Shown piece after piece: positions 6,686 through 13,579 of a stretch of DNA of 16,203 nt. Source of the DNA: Armatimonadota bacterium (lineage in GTDB: Bacteria > Armatimonadota > Fimbriimonadia > Fimbriimonadales > ATM1). Numbering within the stretch: the stretch's first letter is position 1; each line of letters starts with the position of its first letter. The translations under genes were made by a program, and so were the position numbers. The stretch covers positions 1-16,203 of the forward strand of contig JACDEQ010000018.1 of assembly GCA_013816225.1 (NCBI GenBank), written 5' to 3'. Under the pieces are notes generated by a model. That model was given only the letters and a program-made list of their open reading frames with translations. It had not been told where the DNA came from and did not search any database.

Positions 6686-7605
6686 CCCATTCTCCTAAGG
6701 GAATGTCCTAATGCGTCGAGGTCTTCGATGGGGTCGGCGACAGAACACGATCCGAAGCCACGGATAAGCTCCCTCGACTTCACAATTTTCTCGGTGTTGA
6801 GGTGAAAAGTGCCATACCTGAGACGTTGCTGAACAAACTGGAATGCGCCCGAATCCTGCTGGCCGACGATTTCTTCGATCACGGAAAGGCTCGGGGCGAA
6901 CGTGGCGGCTACCGCCGAGGCGACGAAGACATTAAGGAATCCATGCATTTCGCATTTCGTTTCCTCGCGATATGCGCGAACGGGATGGTGCAGACCTGCG
7001 GTGGCTTTGAATGGGAGCTTCGCCTTGGCGCATTCATAGATAAACAGAGAGGTTTGCTCGACAGTCGGAAATGAAGACGCGACGAGGCCGCCTGTTCGAA
7101 TTTTGGCGTTGCTAACTCCCGTTTTCTTGATCGTCTCGATGGCCTTCGGAACGTCAACCTTCCAATTGTCGGAAAAAGGAATTTCTAAGTACAACTCTTG
7201 CTCTTCGAGATATTGGTCAACCCGGCGAACGACGGCGCCAAGGTCCGAACTCCCGAGAAGGTCCTTCGGAAGTGACGCCTCGAAGTCTTCGAGAACCGGA
7301 ATTCCGCTTCGCCGGGCAGCCACGACGTCCGCCATTGTGTTCGCCAGGAAATCGACCGTCGTTTGCCCGCCCCGCCCGATGACGCAGACAGGGAAAAGGT
7401 CGCCATAGCCCATCCGGTATAGCGCGGAGTCCACCTCGGCGAGGCGCGCGGCGGGGCACACGAAACGGCCCAGGAACCAAGCTTCGGGCCCCGATCGGTA
7501 TTTCAGGTAGTTAGGCACCGCAGCACTCACCGGTAGCTCGGCAGGCGGGAATAGCCCGGCATAATCGATGGAATTGCGAAGCAGGTAGCGAAGCGTCTCT
7601 ACCAT
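6682..7605 (-). CDS. Conserved-looking protein of unknown function coupled to fahA, possibly a TIM barrel
   Basis: I recognise no named family in this 307-residue soluble protein (no signal peptide or membrane segment). Motif-like stretches are DYAGLFPPAELP (14-25), WFLGRFVCPAARL (43-55), LYLEIPFSDNW (138-148), AKIRTGG (167-173), PFKATAGLHHPVR (198-210), HGFLNVFVAS (221-230) and GFGSCSVADPIEDL (283-296). Alternating beta-strand and helix segments ending in charged or Gly-rich loops suggest an alpha/beta barrel. Lys200 in FKATAGLHH resembles aldolase active-site strands, but this is inference only. Its stop overlaps the fahA start (ATGA) and its start lies one base after the pepC stop, so translational coupling to fahA is likely. 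An accessory role in aromatic amino acid catabolism is plausible by context. Confidence 0.85.
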   Translation of the reverse strand: MVETLRYLLRNSIDYAGLFPPAELPVSAAVPNYLKYRSGPEAWFLGRFVCPAARLAEVDSALYRMGYGDLFPVCVIGRGGQTTVDFLANTMADVVAARRSGIPVLEDFEASLPKDLLGSSDLGAVVRRVDQYLEEQELYLEIPFSDNWKVDVPKAIETIKKTGVSNAKIRTGGLVASSFPTVEQTSLFIYECAKAKLPFKATAGLHHPVRAYREETKCEMHGFLNVFVASAVAATFAPSLSVIEEIVGQQDSGAFQFVQQRLRYGTFHLNTEKIVKSRELIRGFGSCSVADPIEDLDALGHSLRRMG

Positions 7606-7606
7606 G

Positions 7607-9022
7607 CTAAAGCGCCAAAGCTCCCATCGGATCCCATGGCGGCAGCGCCACCGGTTTGTTCTTGAGAATCGGCAAAAGCTCTTGCGGGAGATATTTTCTG
7701 TCGACGGCGACCTCGTAGACGAATTGGTCGAACCAGTCGTCGGTCATTGTGAGGAATCCGTTACCTTCGCCTTTGTCTCCCCAGCTATTTTCAACCCGCC
7801 ATTTCGTGGGTTTGCCACGCTCGTCCATATCTACACCGGCAAATACCATTGCATGCGTCATTTGGCTATCGCCATAATCGAGGCGGCTCGCTTTATCCAA
7901 ACCGAATTTCGTGCCGTAGAGGGTTTCGTAGTCGAAGAGGTCCATGTCGAGTACTCCCAGATCGCGGTCGAGCATTTTGCCTACGTCACATCCGAACCAC
8001 ACCGACTCTCCTGCTGAAATCATTTCGATCGCAGCTTTCTTGATCACCTTCAGGTCGACGTTCAGGTATTTGATAATTTCGCCTTCTACGACGTTGCCCA
8101 GATACTCGATCGTGTATAAGGTGTTCATAGACTTGCCACTTTGAGGGCAGTGTATCAGGCAAATCTTAGCGTCGATGTCGTCGTTTACGTGTCGCGTAAA
8201 AAACGCCTGCGGCGTGATCATTCCATCCCGGTGAAACTCGCCATCCTTGTCTCGCCACTGCCAGTAGAACTCTTTCGGCGGCTCGCCCAAATGGATGGCG
8301 AGCATACGATAGACTTCTTCGAGCATCCTTCTCTTTTCGCGCCGCACGGCGTCGGCGCCGACCCCCTTCGCGGAGGATTTTCGGAGCTTCGAAGCATACT
8401 CGCGCAACTTCCGCGTGATCGCGGAGTTCATAGTGCCCGTGTTGCTACTGCTATCGGATTCGGGCATGGCGGACTTCGGTACCACGCCGTATTTCCTGAT
8501 GAGATTTACGAACATGTCCCATTGGCCGCCGTCTTGGATTGGGCTTGCGAGCAGGTGGTCGAGCAGCCGGCTGCCAATGGGTTCTTTCACCGTCTTTATA
8601 ATGCTCTCAAGAAAATAATTCGATTTTTCTAGCTTGTCCCAAAACATTGTGTAATTCTGTGAAATCTCGAATTTATCGTCGGTATTCATCGCCTTTATCG
8701 CCGCGACGCGCATGGGGTTGAGCCCCGCGAACATCCAGCAGCGGCCACTGCGGTTTTGCGAGGTGATCTGGCCGACCTTTATCGTGTGCGAAAAGACGTG
8801 GTTAGCTTCGATCACGGCTCGCCTATTGGAAGCCACGGAGGCCACAGCCGTCTTCGTGACCGCGTTGAGAGCCAGGCGGTTCTTCGGATCGCTCTCGAAG
8901 CTCCGCTGAAATGCGTCCAGGGCTCCCTGCGTGATGCTCGCAGCCTCCTTCGACGGGGGCTTGCCGTTGCCGTTTCGATTTGGTGTCGCGCGGCGGGCGC
9001 GAACAACCGGTTTTGTTGCCAT
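7607..9022 (-). CDS. pepC: Aminopeptidase C / bleomycin hydrolase-type cysteine peptidase (C1B)
   Basis: The 471-residue protein fits the PepC/bleomycin hydrolase family, which are cytosolic papain-like aminopeptidases that assemble as hexamers. The catalytic set is visible: oxyanion Gln89 and Cys95 in TSQNRSGRCWMFAGLN, His390 in MTHAMVFAGVD, and Asn412 in WRVENSWGDKGEGNGF. ISQNYTMFWDKLEKSNYFLE and DGGQWDMFVNLIRKYGVVP are also family landmarks. The first 27 residues are a basic, low-complexity extension (MATKPVVRARRATPNRNGNG) not typical of the family. ATG 9022 has a GGAGG site 5 bases upstream. It follows the ClpS-like pair by 36 bases and precedes the unknown gene by one base. By family it trims peptides from protein breakdown, which fits its neighbours. 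Confidence 0.94.
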   Translation of the reverse strand: MATKPVVRARRATPNRNGNGKPPSKEAASITQGALDAFQRSFESDPKNRLALNAVTKTAVASVASNRRAVIEANHVFSHTIKVGQITSQNRSGRCWMFAGLNPMRVAAIKAMNTDDKFEISQNYTMFWDKLEKSNYFLESIIKTVKEPIGSRLLDHLLASPIQDGGQWDMFVNLIRKYGVVPKSAMPESDSSSNTGTMNSAITRKLREYASKLRKSSAKGVGADAVRREKRRMLEEVYRMLAIHLGEPPKEFYWQWRDKDGEFHRDGMITPQAFFTRHVNDDIDAKICLIHCPQSGKSMNTLYTIEYLGNVVEGEIIKYLNVDLKVIKKAAIEMISAGESVWFGCDVGKMLDRDLGVLDMDLFDYETLYGTKFGLDKASRLDYGDSQMTHAMVFAGVDMDERGKPTKWRVENSWGDKGEGNGFLTMTDDWFDQFVYEVAVDRKYLPQELLPILKNKPVALPPWDPMGALAL

Positions 9023-9058
9023 TTTTTCCTCCGGAAACGCAAGTTTACCGCAGGGGTC

Positions 9059-9367
9059 TTAGTCTTCTGAAACAGTTACTCTTATACCGATCGTGCCGAT
9101 GACCGCAGCTGCCTCGCTGCATTCCACCTTTCCCGCATTGTGAACGACGCTGGCCCCCAGGTTGTCGATTTCCCAGGTCTCCATAAAGGCTTCGTCTGGC
9201 GCGCAGCCCGTAGCCATTTGGAGGACAGTCATAACCTCCTCCCAAGTGTTGAACTCGTTGTTGAAAACCGTGACGATCCACCCGCCGCGTCCCGTGCCCG
9301 TGCTGATCTCTTCCTCGGCCTCCGGTTCGACAATGACCGGGCCGGCATAGGTGTTCAGTAAATTCAT
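9059..9367 (-). CDS. ClpS-like adaptor, second of a tandem pair (binding-pocket His replaced)
   Basis: The 102-residue protein has an acidic N-terminal tail (residues 1-28) and a ClpS-like core: WIVTVFNNEFNTWEEVMTVL, MATGCAPDEAFMETWEIDNL and a C-terminal VVHNAGKVECSEAAAVIGTI. ClpS binds N-degron substrates and delivers them to ClpA/ClpC. Aligned by eye with E. coli ClpS, the NDDYTPM loop is NNEFNTW (36-42), with Trp at the Met40 gatekeeper position. The His of the VHxxG motif (His66) is Asp68 (codon GAC). Both changes touch the N-degron pocket, so the specificity is probably altered or lost. ATG 9367 is chosen because it overlaps, as ATGA, the TGA that would end the upstream paralogue once its frameshift is corrected. 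The frame is open further, to 9427, but that part overlaps the paralogue. Confidence 0.82.
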   Translation of the reverse strand: MNLLNTYAGPVIVEPEAEEEISTGTGRGGWIVTVFNNEFNTWEEVMTVLQMATGCAPDEAFMETWEIDNLGASVVHNAGKVECSEAAAVIGTIGIRVTVSED

Positions 9368-9459
9368 TCCGCTCGTACTTCTGTCTTTACGCCTATGCGC
9401 GAAACGATTGTTGCCACTCTGCGACACTCCGGTTCGAAGCCGAAGTGAACCGTAGCCTT
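9364..9459 (-). other. Displaced C-terminal coding segment of the first ClpS-like gene (-1 frame)
   Basis: Read from about 9459 to the TGA at 9364-9366, this frame encodes KATVHFGFEPECRRVATIVS and then RIGVKTEVRAE. It aligns with the tandem paralogue's end (VVHNAGKVECSEAAAVIGTI, then IGIRVTVSED). The natural join is HTFG-KATVHFG, requiring GGAAAGG where the sequence has GGAAGG. The restored stop overlaps the next start as ATGA. Confidence 0.8.
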
Positions 9460-9641
9460 CCGAACGTGTGAGCCTCCCAAGTCTCGATTTGAGCCTCTTC
9501 GATCGTGCAGGATGTCGCCATCATAAGCACTGCCACGACTTCGTCGAAGCTGTTTGTGTCGTTGTTGAAAATGCTCGTGACATGGCCGCCCCGAAACCCT
9601 TGGTCATGGTCGAGCGCTTTCGGTTCCAGTTTGTGGCTCAT
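9393..9641 (-). CDS. ClpS-like adaptor, first of the tandem pair, frameshifted near the 3' end
   Basis: The frame as written gives 82 residues. MSHKLEPKALDHDQGFRGGH is followed by the ClpS-like core VTSIFNNDTNSFDEVVAVLM and EEAQIETWEAHTFG, with the pocket-type His58 present and Phe32 at the Met40 position. After HTFG the frame runs into RLRFTSASNRSVAEWQQSFR, which is not ClpS-like. In the -1 frame the sequence continues as a proper ClpS end (KATVHFGFEPECRRVATIVS...) and stops at 9364-9366. A single missing base near 9458-9459 explains this. The start could also be 9671 (ten residues longer). I prefer 9641, although neither has a strong ribosome site and both overlap the YfhO-like gene's end (38 bases for 9641). 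Whether the break is real or a sequence error cannot be told here. Confidence 0.75.
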   Translation of the reverse strand: MSHKLEPKALDHDQGFRGGHVTSIFNNDTNSFDEVVAVLMMATSCTIEEAQIETWEAHTFGRLRFTSASNRSVAEWQQSFRA

Positions 9642-11787
9642 CGTGACGTCTCTTAACGCATGATAACGCAACTACGGCCGATATGCCAAGTAACGCGATT
9701 AGGAAGCCGGCTCGGTATGAGTGCGGGCTGTACGTCGCTGCCACTGTGCCTGCTTTGTAATCGTACGATGGGAAACTCATCTCCCAGCCGTCTCCTGCCG
9801 GGGAATTCAGCCAGTTGCGTGTCTGCTCCCGGCCGGCTCCTGCCCACGAAAGCACTTTCTTGGTGTAGCCTTCGCTCTTCACAAACGAGCGCGGGTCTTC
9901 CCCCGGTAGACGGTATAGATTCCATCCGGCGCCTTCGTAAACCACCTCCAGGTCGAGAGGGAATGCTGACATGGCATACTCAGCGCCAGCCTGGCGCGCC
10001 TTCAGGGGTTCGAAGGTCGGCTTGATTAGCATCATGTTGCCGTTGGCCTTGGGGGCGCTGTCTTGCCCGTTGATGTCGTCGAGCCGCTCCTTCGTGTGTC
10101 TGGGAATAAGCGAATCGTAACCGCCGATCTCCGTGATCTTGTAAGGAAGTAAGCTGTTCGGCGGGGCGACGCTATTTTGATTTAGCGGGAGTCCGAGTAA
10201 AAACCAGTGCTTATTGATCACGGCGATCGATTTGCCTTGGAGTTGCTCCAGACCCGCGAATTCCCTGTCGAAGAGGCCGCGCTCGGACCCGGGGTTTATT
10301 GCCCGATGCGTAACGCCGAGAAAGACGATCTGGGCAACTGCGAGGACCGCGGCCGCAGCGGCGCCCCGAAGCAAGAAGAGGACGAACGGGATCGCAAATG
10401 CGGCGATAGGAAGTAGCGATGGAAGGCCGAATCTCTCTGCGATCTCAGGCGGAACTGCCTCCCGAACGGCGTAGGCTCCGGCCAAGGCCAGCAGGACGGC
10501 TCCGGCGGCGCTCAGAATCCCCAGGCGAGAAGGCCTTTCGGCGTGGTCTCTAATAAAAGCTCCCCCGAGAGTACACAAGCCTAATGCGACGAGAATTGCG
10601 GCGCGCCCTGGCGAACCCGTTGCAGACCAGCCAGGAAGGGAAAAATAAAGGGCCTTGTCCGCCAAGGTGCCTAGGGCGATCAAGAGCCCGAACGCTGTAA
10701 GTAAACCGAAAAAAGCAAGTTCGGGCCTGCGCCACGACGCGACAAGAGAGAATATCGCAAGAGGAAGGACAACCGGCCCGACGTAAAAAGCCAACTCCGC
10801 GTAATTTCTTCCGGGCTCTTGATAGGCTAGCCAGTAGCCTGTCAGAATCGGTCCGTAGCTCTCTGCACCATGCGGCATGCCGAAGAACTGCGGTATGAAC
10901 AGCGTGAGAAGGTGCTTCGAGTGCAGCGCTTGGCCCTTATGGGCCTGCCAAGACGCTTCAGACGCAGCGCTCACCCTATGTCCGTTCAGGGCGTTTTGCA
11001 CACTCGGGACTAGTTGGGGAGCGGCGATAGACAAGCCGATCAACAGCGCAGCGCCCCCGGCAACCCCTAACTTTCCAGTGCCTTTCCTTCGGCGGATTGC
11101 AGCGAAGGTGATCAGCCATAGGCCGTATAGGCCCGTTGCCACCAATCCGTAAACGGCAATCTGGATATGGCCAGCTAATAACAGTAAGGCTATAGATATC
11201 GCAAGCTTGGAAACGCTTCGTGCCGAAAGCTCTTCGTAGATCCTCAGGACTCCCACGAGGCACCAAGGTATCCATGAAGCCGTCATGCCGACGCTGGGCA
11301 GCTGGATCCAGGACACCAAGAACGCGCTCAGTTGAAATGCGGTTCCCCCGATGATTCCGCCAAGTTCATTGCCCCCGAGCCGGCGGCAAAGCATGTACAC
11401 ACCGAGACCGCCCACAAAGATGTGCAGCCACGCGGAAAAACCAAGCAGCGACTCGGCATCTAGCGGCCACAGCCAGTGGATCGGATAGAGTGGCGCGCTC
11501 TGTGAATTGGCCAGAAATGGCGTCCCTCCCAAGGTATGCGGGTTCCATAGGGGTACCCACCCGGCCCGCATGGAATCGAGCATGAAATCGCGCCATGGCA
11601 GGAACTGCAGGGCGCCGTCGATTTGGAGGGTGTCCCAATCGGTTTCGGGCGTCGAACCGTTCCACGGAGGCAACAGATGGATCTGATCCACCGGCGCCGG
11701 AACGAGGTCGCCGAATACGAACTTTCCTGTAGGAATCAGCGCGACGAGTGCAAGCGCCAAGACGGGCCAAAGCGCGCGCCAGGACAT
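9604..11787 (-). CDS. YfhO-like polytopic membrane protein
   Basis: The 727-residue protein has many hydrophobic segments (about a dozen by eye) and a C-terminal soluble part ending in one more membrane helix (FLIALLGISAVVALSCV) and a basic tail. The N-terminal region has the features of YfhO-type (GT-C-like) membrane proteins: an early extracytoplasmic loop with FLPWRDFMLDSMRAGWVPLW and NPHTLGGTPFLANSQSAPLY, then PIHWLWPL. In Firmicutes YfhO is linked to glycosylation of lipoteichoic acid, but the substrate here is unknown. ATG 11787 lies 9 bases after the phosphotransferase stop. I see no strong ribosome site, so coupling is possible. The 3' end overlaps the first ClpS-like gene. A role in decorating cell-envelope glycans together with the adjacent PIG-L deacetylase is speculative. 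Confidence 0.82.
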   Translation of the reverse strand: MSWRALWPVLALALVALIPTGKFVFGDLVPAPVDQIHLLPPWNGSTPETDWDTLQIDGALQFLPWRDFMLDSMRAGWVPLWNPHTLGGTPFLANSQSAPLYPIHWLWPLDAESLLGFSAWLHIFVGGLGVYMLCRRLGGNELGGIIGGTAFQLSAFLVSWIQLPSVGMTASWIPWCLVGVLRIYEELSARSVSKLAISIALLLLAGHIQIAVYGLVATGLYGLWLITFAAIRRRKGTGKLGVAGGAALLIGLSIAAPQLVPSVQNALNGHRVSAASEASWQAHKGQALHSKHLLTLFIPQFFGMPHGAESYGPILTGYWLAYQEPGRNYAELAFYVGPVVLPLAIFSLVASWRRPELAFFGLLTAFGLLIALGTLADKALYFSLPGWSATGSPGRAAILVALGLCTLGGAFIRDHAERPSRLGILSAAGAVLLALAGAYAVREAVPPEIAERFGLPSLLPIAAFAIPFVLFLLRGAAAAAVLAVAQIVFLGVTHRAINPGSERGLFDREFAGLEQLQGKSIAVINKHWFLLGLPLNQNSVAPPNSLLPYKITEIGGYDSLIPRHTKERLDDINGQDSAPKANGNMMLIKPTFEPLKARQAGAEYAMSAFPLDLEVVYEGAGWNLYRLPGEDPRSFVKSEGYTKKVLSWAGAGREQTRNWLNSPAGDGWEMSFPSYDYKAGTVAATYSPHSYRAGFLIALLGISAVVALSCVKRRHDEPQTGTESARP

Positions 11788-11796
11788 GATGTCAGT

Positions 11797-12783
11797 TTAT
11801 CTCAGCGATCCCGTCGCCACGTACTTCTCGAGATCCCCGTGCCAGCGCGGGAGCATCTCGTCCCTCCAACTGCGCAGTCTTGGATTATCCTCTCTCGAAA
11901 AAAGCCATTCCGTCATCATCAGTACACGCGCGGCCATGAATACCTCCAAACGCTCCCGCCAGTCTTTGGGCAGTGGCCGCGCTTTAGAATAGCCTTCCCC
12001 ATAAGCTTCGCGAAGGTGCACGAAGTTGTCTTTGCGACGAAATTGACTGAGCGTAACGGCGTAATCGTAAGCATGATGCGCCCAACCGAGGTCGTCGAAA
12101 TCGATAACGGCAATTCCGGATTTAGCAAAGAAAACATTTCCGAAATGCAGGTCGGCGTGAATCAATCCGAAATCCTTCTTCTTCCCGTAATCCGCGATTT
12201 GTTTCATTACCAGTTCGTACGCGTTAAAGAAAACATCGGATTTGACAGTCTCGTCCAGGCGTGGCCGTAGGTCGTCTCCAAACAGAATCGGGTCGTTCCA
12301 AGAAAGGCGCTCGAAATCTCTGGGAAAGTCATACTTCTCGGCGAAGTTGTGCAAGGTTGCGGTAAGTTCGCCGGTTGCTGCGAGATGCTTCGCTGCGATC
12401 CGTTCGTCGACGAACCGTCCTTCGATCCAGCCGAACGCCGCCGCCAGCCTGGTCCCTTCGACCCCATTTGCACGGACCTCGACAATAGATTCGCCACTCG
12501 CCGTCCTTCGGGGGACCGGCGCATTTATCTTCGTCCCTTCACTTAGATCAAGAAGAAACGCGAGCTCAGAGCTTATGCTGCTTCGACTCTGATAACCCGG
12601 GCGGTGAATCCGAACGGTCGATTTTGTTCCCGAGGTATCGATAACCCGAAAGGTCGTGTTCTCGCCATGATTGAGCGGCCGCATTTTGACGGGCTCGATC
12701 CCGAATTGTCGACATACATCCAAGGCGGCGGGTCGGAGTCGTCGAAATTGCCCCGCAGTTGTTAGTTCCAAATACGATTTCAT
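11797..12783 (-). CDS. APH-type phosphotransferase (protein kinase-like fold)
   Basis: The 328-residue protein carries the aminoglycoside phosphotransferase/homoserine kinase/SrkA fold. A nucleotide-loop region NHGENTTFRV (38-47) is followed by VRIHRPGY with a short basic strand. The catalytic Brenner motif is GLIHADLHFGNVFF (His209, Asp211, Asn216), then the metal-binding GIAVIDFDDLGWAHHAYDYA (Asp228). RIHRPG and the spacing resemble the SrkA-like and homoserine kinase type II branches, but I cannot name the substrate; small molecule or protein are both possible. Its start overlaps the PIG-L stop as ATGA, so the two are probably translationally coupled. Confidence 0.88.
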   Translation of the reverse strand: MKSYLELTTAGQFRRLRPAALDVCRQFGIEPVKMRPLNHGENTTFRVIDTSGTKSTVRIHRPGYQSRSSISSELAFLLDLSEGTKINAPVPRRTASGESIVEVRANGVEGTRLAAAFGWIEGRFVDERIAAKHLAATGELTATLHNFAEKYDFPRDFERLSWNDPILFGDDLRPRLDETVKSDVFFNAYELVMKQIADYGKKKDFGLIHADLHFGNVFFAKSGIAVIDFDDLGWAHHAYDYAVTLSQFRRKDNFVHLREAYGEGYSKARPLPKDWRERLEVFMAARVLMMTEWLFSREDNPRLRSWRDEMLPRWHGDLEKYVATGSLR

Positions 12784-13523
12784 TGCATTACTTGTCTGAC
12801 GGCACGGAAGAGCTCCGCCGGCGGAAGCCCGTATCGTGCGCCGGCGGCCCGATTTGCCTTCACGGGCCCTTCACGACTGTCGCCCCCGTGCTGCGAACGG
12901 TGTGCCGCAAAGGCGGCAATTTTGGCATCTGCGACGGATGATATGTCTACGGCAATATTGGGTCGCCGGGTGTGAAATAGGTAAAGGGCCGGCTTGGTTG
13001 CCAGCTCAAGCGCTGCCGAACGTGCAACCCGGCCGAGAGCTTCATGGTCGGGATGTAGGTAGGGCATTTGCGGCTTGAAGCCGTCGAAAGTAATTACAAG
13101 GTCAGCATTTTCGCGCAGGAGTACGTCCGTGAGCTTCCGGTTGAGGTCCCGATCCTGCACTACGGACCTGTCGGGCAGGTCTAGGAATAGAATCTCGTCG
13201 TATCCCATAATCCGGCCCGCCGCCCGCTGCTCTTCTTGGCGGGCAAGCGCAAGGTTATCAGCACCGACCTTGTTCGGACCCTTCTCCCCGTTGGACGCGA
13301 CCACCAGCACCACCCGTGCTCCGGCCTTGCCGAGCAGGCTTAGGGTCCCCGAAATCCAATATTCGGCATCGTCCGGATGTGCGACGACCGCGACGACCCT
13401 CCGAGCGCTCATCATGGCTTCGCCTCCGGCCATCATGTCCGTGGGCGTCTCGGTCGCACGCGTTCCGAGTTCGGCTCGAACGAGCAGCAGAAATCCAGCG
13501 AACAGGAGTATCCCGGCAATCAC
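12780..13523 (-). CDS. Membrane-anchored PIG-L family deacetylase
   Basis: The 247-residue protein begins at GTG 13523 and has an N-terminal hydrophobic segment (IAGILLFAGFLLLV, 2-15) acting as a signal anchor. It is followed by a PIG-L/LmbE domain: VVAVVAHPDDAEYWISGTLS with metal ligands His49 and Asp52, SNGEKG, and YLHPDHEALGR with the third ligand His159. The family removes N-acetyl groups from GlcNAc-containing compounds in a Zn-dependent reaction. The anchor suggests the domain is outside the cytoplasm, acting on an envelope glycan or lipid; this is inference. Upstream in frame there is a TGA at 13554-13556 and no ATG or GTG, so GTG 13523 is the only standard start that includes the anchor. 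The start is preceded by only a weak AAGAA site, which lies in an inverted repeat. The stop overlaps the phosphotransferase start (ATGA). Confidence 0.88.
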   Translation of the reverse strand: MIAGILLFAGFLLLVRAELGTRATETPTDMMAGGEAMMSARRVVAVVAHPDDAEYWISGTLSLLGKAGARVVLVVASNGEKGPNKVGADNLALARQEEQRAAGRIMGYDEILFLDLPDRSVVQDRDLNRKLTDVLLRENADLVITFDGFKPQMPYLHPDHEALGRVARSAALELATKPALYLFHTRRPNIAVDISSVADAKIAAFAAHRSQHGGDSREGPVKANRAAGARYGLPPAELFRAVRQVMQ

Positions 13524-13572
13524 GTTCTTGCTAAGAATCGGCCGCTCCGGACATCAGTTCGCGGGCAAGAAC
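13524..13572. repeat. 8-bp perfect inverted repeat just upstream of the PIG-L start
   Basis: GTTCTTGC at 13524-13531 and GCAAGAAC at 13565-13572 are exact reverse complements 33 bases apart. They fill most of the 56-base gap between two - strand genes. On the mRNA the second arm touches the GTG start and contains the only Shine-Dalgarno-like bases, so pairing would mask it. Confidence 0.6.
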
Positions 13573-13579
13573 TCGTAGC

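Noticed and set aside
9368..9427. Longer N-terminus for the second ClpS-like protein
   Set aside because: The extra residues are antiphase reading of the upstream paralogue's C-terminus. ATG 9367 makes an ATGA junction with the restored stop.
9450..9465. Programmed -1 ribosomal frameshift in the first ClpS-like gene
   Set aside because: The site reads TTC GGA AGG CTA and has no slippery heptamer of the X XXY YYZ type. Loss of one A, or a sequence error, is simpler. It is kept as a low-probability option only.
11623..12270. 215-codon + strand open frame across the YfhO-like and phosphotransferase junction
   Set aside because: It spans the boundary of two well-supported - strand genes and has no family features.
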